Shown here piece after piece: positions 57,500 through 64,000 of a DNA stretch of 64,000 nt. Position 1 is the first letter of the stretch. Each line of letters starts with the position of its first letter. The notes beneath the pieces were generated by a model. It was not told where the DNA came from, did no database searches, and worked only from the letters and a program-made list of their open reading frames with translations. The stretch is taken from positions 604,089,644 to 604,153,643 of the forward strand of contig NC_081415.1 in NCBI RefSeq assembly GCF_030272615.1, written 5' to 3'. The translations under genes were made by a program, and so were the position numbers. The stretch comes from Cryptomeria japonica (taxonomy: Eukaryota; Streptophyta; Pinopsida; Cupressales; Cupressaceae).

Positions 57500-58606
57500 A
57501 TGCCTAGGAATTGTCAAAAAGGCATCTATCTATTGTTGAGAAATATCAAGATCCATCTCATAACCCATGGACGGTAGAGATTGAGTTCTAGGATCTACTA
57601 CATTGACATAACAGTAGTCAGTATCCACTTCAAAACATATATCATCCTTATATTTTTCCACTAACTGAGGTGGGATTCTGTACCTGTTATGCATCTTTTC
57701 TTGAAATTTTCTGAAGTAATCATCCATTATCTCATTGAAATTATCACCTAACTGATTGATAAAGTCATTTATTTGATGGGTGATTGGTTGGTGTAACTCC
57801 CAAACTATGTTACCAACTGATGGGAAGAATTTCTGAAAATAGAAAAACATGCACACTAAGAGTGACCCAAACTTTAGTGTGTTTGCCGATTTATTCTTCT
57901 TAGGTTTCCTTATAGTGTTGAGATTTTCAAATAGGTTTTTCAACAACACTTCACATAGATCAATCTTCATACCCTTTTTCACAATCTTGTAGGCCAAATC
58001 TACAGCTGCACATGGTACACTGTTTTCTCTTACCGATTGAAAGAAACAATAACTGATGACTCTAATTGCAAACTTTAGCTCTGCATCTATAACATTATTC
58101 AATTTAAGACCTTTGCAATCAGACTCAACTCCGGTTAAAATTAATTCCTTCTGTGAAATCATTTTCTATGCTTGGGCATGGTCGTATATAGGGTATCCGG
58201 TTATTATGTGAATGATCTCCTTGGTGATTTTGAACAGTTGCTCCTCTAACCACATAAAGTCATCATGAACTCTGCTCAAAACAAATTTAACCCATAGGGG
58301 TTTGAAAACTCGAGGGTAGGTTAGGGCTTCAGTCAATCCCTTGACTTTGATATGCTCATACTTGCTATCTAAGATTCCATCGGTGCATAACTCATGATAC
58401 ATGTCCTTGATCTCGGTATGACCTAGCTCTTCAACTTGAAACTTAGTGTAGAATCTGACATCTTCAACCAATAGAACCCTATCCAAAATAAGAGAAAATG
58501 CAGTTTTCTCATCAGGTTCAGATGCAACTTTGGGAGGTAAGGTATACTTCAGTGAGGGCTTCTTAGTAGTCTCAATTACAATAGCTTTCTCTAACTTAGG
58601 AGCCAT
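57500..58606 (-). pseudogene. Copia-3 extra ORF, N-terminal third (unknown function)
   Basis: From an ATG at 58,606 (MAPKLEKAIVIETTKKPS) one minus-strand frame runs to the gag-only insertion, with stops at 58,163-58,165 and 57,530. Visible features: KTAFSLILDRVLLVEDVRFY, a W-rich segment LWVKFVLSRVHDDFMWLEEQ, ITGYPIYDH, a cysteine-containing helical part (ISYCFFQSVRENSVPCAAVD), a hydrophobic stretch FGSLLVCMFFYFQKFF that may be buried or membrane-bound, and YRIPPQLVEKYKDDICF. No zinc knuckle, RT, integrase or protease motif. The helical layout is reminiscent of the putative plant transposon proteins found in other LTR elements, but I cannot assign it. It continues at 49,756. The total length would be about 1100 codons. 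Confidence 0.65.
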
Positions 58607-59164
58607 TTCAAACTTGGATTTCTACTAACGAAAGAGCTTAGGGTTTTAACTAGCCAAAAAATGCTTTCGACTTAGTAAATATAATGCAGATGTTCACAAC
58701 TGATATTGACTGGTTAACTGGCTTAAAAATGCATTTGAGATTGTTGTATAAATACCTTGAAATTCTCTCAAGAGATGTTTGATCACCTTTGAATCGCTTA
58801 GCTCTGCTCTTTGATAACTGGTAAGTGTGAAATAACTGTGCGAAGAACTTTAAGTACACATTTTACCTTATCGAGCTTTGTGCAGTTAGGTAAGAAAACA
58901 TTAAATGCACTCAGTTCCACTAAACTGATTAACTTCCTTTTATGATTGTACCGACTAGATAGGCTTCCCGCACTTACCGACTTCTCTGGTACTCCAAAAG
59001 ACTAGATAGAATTTCAAACTTGCTAATTCATCTTAGCTATGTAGATTTTGAAATTAAGTATATGATAAAATAGGAACTGTTAAGATCTAACCTTGAGAGA
59101 ATGCAGTCCCTTCATACCTTTACTGATTAATTCAAAGTAGATGCACCTAACACGGTAGGTAAGG
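58607..59164 (-). promoter_or_regulatory. Spacer before the extra ORF with TATA-like and telo-box motifs
   Basis: Read on the minus strand, GGTATTTATACAAC (TATTTATA at 58,754-58,747) lies about 140 bp before the ATG at 58,606, and AAAACCCTAAG, a plant telo-box-like motif, lies about 30 bp before it. No frame crosses the spacer from gag (the frame at 58,650-58,859 has no domain). This suggests, but does not prove, that the extra ORF had its own promoter and 5' leader. Confidence 0.45.
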
Positions 59165-59699
59165 TGCTTTCTTCATTTTTTGACTCAATTTCCTTCTTTT
59201 TCCAGATTTTCTATAGTTTGATTTTTATCTCTTCAATATCTCCTCTAGGTTGATCTCTGCAATCTTTATCCAAGTTTCCAACTTTATGACAATGAAAGCA
59301 TGTCATTCTAGGATTTCTCCATGATCTTTAGTTGTTCATTCCAAACCTTATCATGCAGTTGCAACTTATATGTCCATATCTTCCACAACATTCACACCAT
59401 ATTCTTGTATTATAATCCCATGGTACTACAGTATATTGTTGGTTAAGATCTATGTTAGTTCGGTAGCTTCTAGTATTTGCTCAGTGTGAAGACCTCATAT
59501 AGTTTTTCTATTTAAACCAACACTTCTCGATATTGTGACCATATCTTTTGCAGTTTTTACAAAACCCCTTGAATTTTGCCTTCTGAAAATTGCTAGTAGA
59601 CTTTGTCCTACATTGTTTAGATGTGTGACCATACTTATTGCAATTGTAACAATAACCATCAGACCTAGTGACATTCGGTTGCTTACCTTTTCTGATTTG
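59165..59699 (-). pseudogene. Copia-3 gag, zinc-knuckle part
   Basis: After solo LTR E2 the minus-strand frame continues with four CCHC knuckles: CYNCNKYGHTSKQC, CKNCKRYGHNIEKC, CECCGRYGHISCNC and CFHCHKVGNLDKDC (H to N in the last). With CNYYGKQGHTANMC just right of E2 (63,458-63,500; second C is Y) there are five in all. Stops lie after the second and third knuckles. Each knuckle is of the CX2CX4HX4C type that binds RNA in Gag. A charged tail, EIESKNEEST, follows and then the frame ends; no protease follows. The plan matches copia-1 gag, which has four. Confidence 0.75.
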
Positions 59700-59704
59700 G
59701 CACA

Positions 59705-62700
59705 TGTGAGGCCTCACCTCGACTCAGTCTGACATTCAGTGGATTTTATATTTAGACTATTATGGATACTTTATTTTGATGCATTTTGAGACTTAGAACT
59801 TATATGATTTTAGGTTTTGGATAACATTGCTATGATTTGATGATTTTACTTATATGCCTTATGAGATAGAACACTACATGATTGTTAGATAAGATGATAT
59901 TGCAATGATAGATGTCATTATCGAATTTGCAGGACTTTACTCTGAATATTGAACTATGATGTATGGTTAAGTTTATGTGAATTGGGATGAAATTGCTTAT
60001 GAGAATTTGCTTGATAAAAGATGTATTTAATCTGTGCAGATGAAAATTTTATGCAAGTGATGATGTGTATTGTTATATTATTGAATTATATTATATATGG
60101 ATATTTGGAAGTACTAATGTGTTAATTGAGATGCGCAGGATATTTACCATGTGACCATGGAAAAATTACGGAGAACCAAACCTAGACTTATGTATGTTCG
60201 TAAGCCAGGGTTTGTCTATTTGGAGAGACAACACCCCGTTTGTGTTGTATTTTATTCATAACAGTATATGCTGCATGAGTGTTAAGTGTTATTTAAATTT
60301 AATGTGTAAAAACCACAAGAGACAATTCCATATTTTAATTTGTAAAAGTGTTTTATTTGTGTCACTTGACACATGTGTGGATTTAAATTTAAATGTTTTA
60401 TTTTTGTCTCTTGGTGGGAAAGTGTTTAGCTATAGTTTTTTCTTAAATAATATAGTGTGTTGTCATTAATACTTTGGGAATATGATCTTTGGAGTGGTCA
60501 ACATATGTTTGACCCGAAAATAAACTTCGGAGGGGTTTAAAATGGGTTAAATGAACACCTAGGGGTAGTTTAATAGGGTTTCCTAAAGCCCATAAGGTAT
60601 ACCTAGGGGTTAGGGGTAATTATAGGCAAGTTTCTACTTTTTAATGATCTTTTTAACGCTTTAAAAATTGGCTTTTTGAGTTGTGCGAAAATTGAAAATT
60701 AGAAGTTTTAATCTAGTTGAGATTTTTCCTTTTGGAATGAGAGTCTTTTTGCATTCTACTTTTCTTTCCTTTTTGATTTTTAGAAACTTGTGAGAACTTA
60801 GAGAATGAGCTTCTTAAGCAAGATTTTTGGGAATTGGAGGGTAATCACCCACTCTCCATTTTTGGAGACAAAGAAAATTTTAAATAGGATAGAAAAGATT
60901 TGGATAAAAAAAAATTGGCTAAGGGTAGTAGAAGAAGATTCGTGGATTGGGCAGCTCTTCCTCAAATATCATCATACCTTTGGGTAGATTAAGGTTGGCT
61001 TCATTATTCATTAAATGTCTTCTTTCTTGCATATGTCTAGAAGTATGTTGGTGTAAGAAATCTGTGTTCTTGAATGTTTTTTTTGAATTCCATTTGGTAT
61101 TTTTGCATTATGATTTGTTTGTGTTTTGGGAGTTTTCTCAAGACCTCTTACTCTTGGGAGAGAAGAGGATCTTGTGGGTGGTAGTAGTGACAACCCTCGA
61201 GTGAGAGACTCTCTTTTGAGAGTGATCACAAGGGATCTTTGTGTGACCCTTGCTACATGGCCTATTTGTGCAATGGGGGTCATAAGGAGGGATATAAGGC
61301 TAGAATGCCTTTGGGGGGCATAAGGAATATGGGGTTGAGATTCTTGATATATTTATTGTGCCATGAGGTGGCTACTTATTTTTCCATACTTGCAGTTCTC
61401 CTCAGGGTATTGGTCCACTACCACCCTTGAAAAGTTCATCACCAAAGTGTGGTGCTGTGAAGCCAAGTTGGGAGTGTGTCTGAAAATCTATATGTATTAT
61501 TGCTTTCTATGTGTTTGCCTGTTTGTTACCCATCTAGGAAATTGGTTCTCCGAGCTCGGGGGTGGCTACCAGTTAGCCTAGGCTAGGAGGTGAGCACTCC
61601 GTGGTCATTTTGTGATTTATTATGCAGGAAAGTCAGGGGAAGAGAATAGGAAAAGTGGAAAGATGCAGAAGATTATTGTTGGAGATACTTAAATCCATTT
61701 GCAGTTATTTGTTTAAATTAGATAGTAGAAAAATTCCCTCATTCGTGGAATGAGAGGCAAGTTGTAATTTTGAAAAAAAAAAGACATGAGATTTAGTATT
61801 GTAGTTAAATAAGGAAACATCTTGTGATTATGCAGAATATTGAAAAGCCAGATATGCTTCTATTTTCTACTTTGAAAAGAAAAGGATTGCTTTGATTTGC
61901 ATGCAAAAGTTCTTTTTTTTGAAATATGAAAGAAAATCAGCTTTTTAATTAATTCTACCTTCATTCTACTTACAAGAAAATATGGGTAGTAGTTATTGTT
62001 AATATTTTAACGAATATATGCTTGTTTTTTCAAAGGTGAATAATGAGTTTATTTCTCTATATTAAGATCTAAGTTTCTTTTTGGATCCTAGAAAATAATA
62101 GTAACAAGAATGAAATTTCACAATTAAGTTTAAGAATAAAATCAAAGCATTCATCTCTTCTTATTTCTTAATTTGAATTTATTAAACTTTAGATTATTTC
62201 TTTTAGTTGCTATGAAGTTATTAAATCCTATGGTTATTTAATTGCAAGATTTAAACCTATTACTTTGCTGTTATCTTAATAAATTTATTCATCTTAGGCA
62301 CCAACATATCATAAATGTTTGCTTTGATAAGACTCGGAAAAGAAAATAAATCAGAATGTTAAATACATGGAAATTTCTTCTAAATCCCTACATTCATAAA
62401 ACAAATGAAAAAGAAGAGCCTAAGTTTATTTACAAAATATATATATATATTTATTTATTAATTAGCATTATGAAGTTTCTTATTTATTTTGTGCCCTTTA
62501 TAAAAAAATTTGCATTTTAAAATTAGCTCTAAGAATTATATATATATATATATATATACGCCTCCCACTATGTGGCCACACAGTGGCGCGGCGCCCAGCG
62601 CCACCACTGTGTGGATACACAGTGGGTGGCGCCTAGCACTCCACTGTGTCTCCACACAGTGGGCGGCGCTTGGTCCGCCTCCCCACTCGACCCGCCGTAC

Positions 62701-63452
62701 ATTTTGAATGCCGTCGACCCTGCATAAAATCCAAAGCGGCCATGGTCATTCGGCCCTGTGAGTTATGGTATAAAAAAAAAATATTAAACCCTAGCCCAGG
62801 TAGGGCTAGGGTAAGTAAGTAAAATAACATGTTAAATTTAAATTAGATTAGATGCCTTTTTATATATATAAAAAAAAGAAATCCGTAATTAGGGTTGGAA
62901 AAATATTGACTATTATATTTGGAGGTTATTATTTTTAAAGAATTAATATAAATATATATATATATATATATATACTGGTTGTATTTTTGAAGTAAATATT
63001 TAATTACTTTCGTATGATTACTAATAGGAGGTAAAAGAAAGAGAAATATACAATTTTAAGAATAAAGCCTAGTCTTATAATTTCAAATGTATTTAATGTG
63101 ATAAATGCTTAATTTTGCCCTAGTTAAATTAATTAGAGCATTAAAATTTAAAAATAGATGTTTAGACTATATAGTCATATTGGAGATTGAATTAATTTTC
63201 CTCTCCTATTTTCTTTAACGTGATTGATTTAATAAAATTTAATGACTAGGTATCTCGTGGAGACAAAATTAGACCAGTCAAATTTTCGCAAATATAATTA
63301 AACAATAATCGATGCTTGGTTCATTTCAGAATTAGCTCGAATATAGTTATGGCAAATTCAATAACGCTTGTCATGTGAGCGAACTTGTTAATTAATTAGT
63401 ATTTAAAAAAAAAAAAATCATTCCGTTTTTGCCCTAAATTTTGGGCATGACA
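59705..63452 (-). mobile_element. Solo LTR E2, 3748 bp, inverted relative to E1
   Basis: Starts TGTGAGGCCTCACC and ends TTTTGGGCATGACA on the plus strand. Flanks are GCACA (59,700-59,704) and ACACA (63,453-63,457), a 4 of 5 match. It is the reverse of E1 (8674-12432) along its full length and lacks coding domains, PBS and polypurine tract. It is inserted in the gag knuckle region of copia-3. The short frames inside (for example 60,194-60,469 and 61,011-61,283) have counterparts in E1 but are broken differently and look non-coding. Confidence 0.85.
62565..62662. repeat. Array of three imperfect palindromes in E2
   Basis: Units of the same type as in E1 (CCACTGTGTG..CACACAGTGG form) start at 62,565, 62,604 and 62,641. 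Spacers are GC-rich (GGCGCGGCGCCC). There are three units here and six in E1. Confidence 0.85.
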
Positions 63453-63457
63453 ACACA

Positions 63458-64000
63458 TGTTGGCAGTATGTCCTTGTTTTCCATAGTAGTTGCAAATATG
63501 CTTCTTTCCTTTGATATTCTCCTTGTTTCTAGCTAGCTTTGATGATTCCCCTCTCTCGGTGATGTTGATCCCTTTCTCGACAGAGTTTTTTTCTTTCTAA
63601 TCGAGTCCTGCATCTTTGTTGGTTCTTCTTATATTGAGTTGCTCATCTAACATCCTTGATACTTCATAACTTTTCTTCAGTGTTTCTTTTGATTTCTTCT
63701 CTGCTACAAGTTCATTGGTCAATCTTGATAATTCAAGTTTCAATGCTTGATTCTCATTTTCTTTTAGATTTGCTTCATGATGTGCATAACCCAATTGATC
63801 AGAAAGATTATGTTGAATTCCAGTCATTCTTGTGATTTCATCATTCTTTTCAAACACCAATGCTTCTAGCTATTGTTTTTCCCTTTCCATGTCTCTTATG
63901 TTATCCTCGGTTGTTCTTAATGCATCAATATTTTCAGTCAACTATGTGCTAAAATGCTCATGTTCTCTTTTCATTGCTTTCAGCTGTTCAATCAGTGCTT
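63458..64000 (-). pseudogene. Copia-3 gag, coiled-coil part, partial at window edge
   Basis: The minus-strand frame from the edge reads a charged, heptad-like sequence (LKENENQALKLELSRLTNEL, then EKKSKETLKKSYEVSRMLDE) followed by GESSKLARNKENIKGKKHIC and the first knuckle. Stops near 63,600 and in the region 63,870-63,945 break it. The segment LDEQLN...GESS aligns with copia-1 gag LDELLK...GESS (about 13,640-13,720). The N-terminus and the 5' LTR are outside the window. Confidence 0.7.

Larger units (their letters stand above)
45977..64000 (-). mobile_element. Copia-3: gag plus unknown long ORF, no pol; runs off the window
   Basis: The minus-strand element is inserted in the copia-2 integrase (bases before it ATCAC, 45,972-45,976). 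From the right: gag coiled coil (64,000-63,458), solo LTR E2, gag knuckles (59,699-59,165), a promoter-like spacer, the unknown ORF (58,606-57,500, then the gag-only element, then 49,756-47,582), 3' UTR, polypurine tract, 3' LTR (47,172-45,977). Without the two insertions only about 7 kb of it are here. No protease, integrase, RT or RNase H motif was seen between gag and the ORF, so it looks like a non-autonomous copia relative. The 5' LTR lies outside. Confidence 0.75.

Overview
The window is plant nuclear DNA made almost entirely of nested, decaying LTR retrotransposons. I found no host single-copy gene, tRNA, rRNA or other RNA gene. The organism looks like a large-genome plant: AT-rich, with long LTRs of 1.1 to 3.75 kb, old elements full of stop codons, a Tat-lineage Ty3/gypsy element and several Ty1/copia families with multi-knuckle Gag. 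A gymnosperm (conifer-like) genome is my best guess, but it is an inference from repeat style and not proven by any marker.

Layout from left to right. 1-6.2 kb: unassigned AT-rich DNA with three worn LTR pieces. 6.2-14.4 kb: copia-1 on the minus strand (3' LTR, broken pol, gag, PBS, start of the 5' LTR), carrying a 3.76 kb solo LTR (E1, 8674-12432) with an exact 5-bp target duplication. 14.4-20.1 kb: part of gypsy-A (minus), inserted in the copia-1 5' LTR. It has a 3' LTR that itself holds a copia-type solo LTR (D, 14973-16061), a 3' UTR with tandem repeats, and an antisense plant-mobile-domain pseudogene. 20.1-22.5 kb: LTR end and PBS of a plus-strand element C. 22.5-35.1 kb: gypsy-B (minus), with a full 1951-bp 3' LTR, one uninterrupted 2428-codon gag-pol and a 5' LTR cut to 31 bp, all inside an exact CTTAC duplication. 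35.6-41.3 kb: a plus-strand copia (copia-P) with 5' LTR, PBS and a gag-pol broken only by in-frame stops. 42.3-46.0 kb: copia-2 (minus, 5'-truncated LTR, pol). From 45,977 to beyond the right edge: copia-3 (minus), inserted in the copia-2 integrase.

Copia-3 is the most unusual element. Its Gag has five tandem CCHC knuckles. Where pol should lie I see none. Instead there is a long ORF of about 1100 codons of unknown function (58,606 down to 47,582) with its own TATA-like box and telo-box upstream. Copia-3 is interrupted twice: by a complete 7.7 kb gag-only gypsy element with two 1245-bp LTRs (49,762-57,494, duplication GTAGC), and by a second copy of the 3.75 kb solo LTR in opposite orientation (E2, 59,705-63,452).

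The only coding sequence that looks intact is the gypsy-B polyprotein. It holds Gag, a protease with a DNG active-site motif, a G-patch domain, RT (YVDD), a degenerate RNase H, a second archaeal-type RNase H and integrase. Everything else coding is pseudogenic. The gag-only element is a relative of gypsy-B in Gag and protease and would depend on enzymes supplied in trans by an element of that kind.
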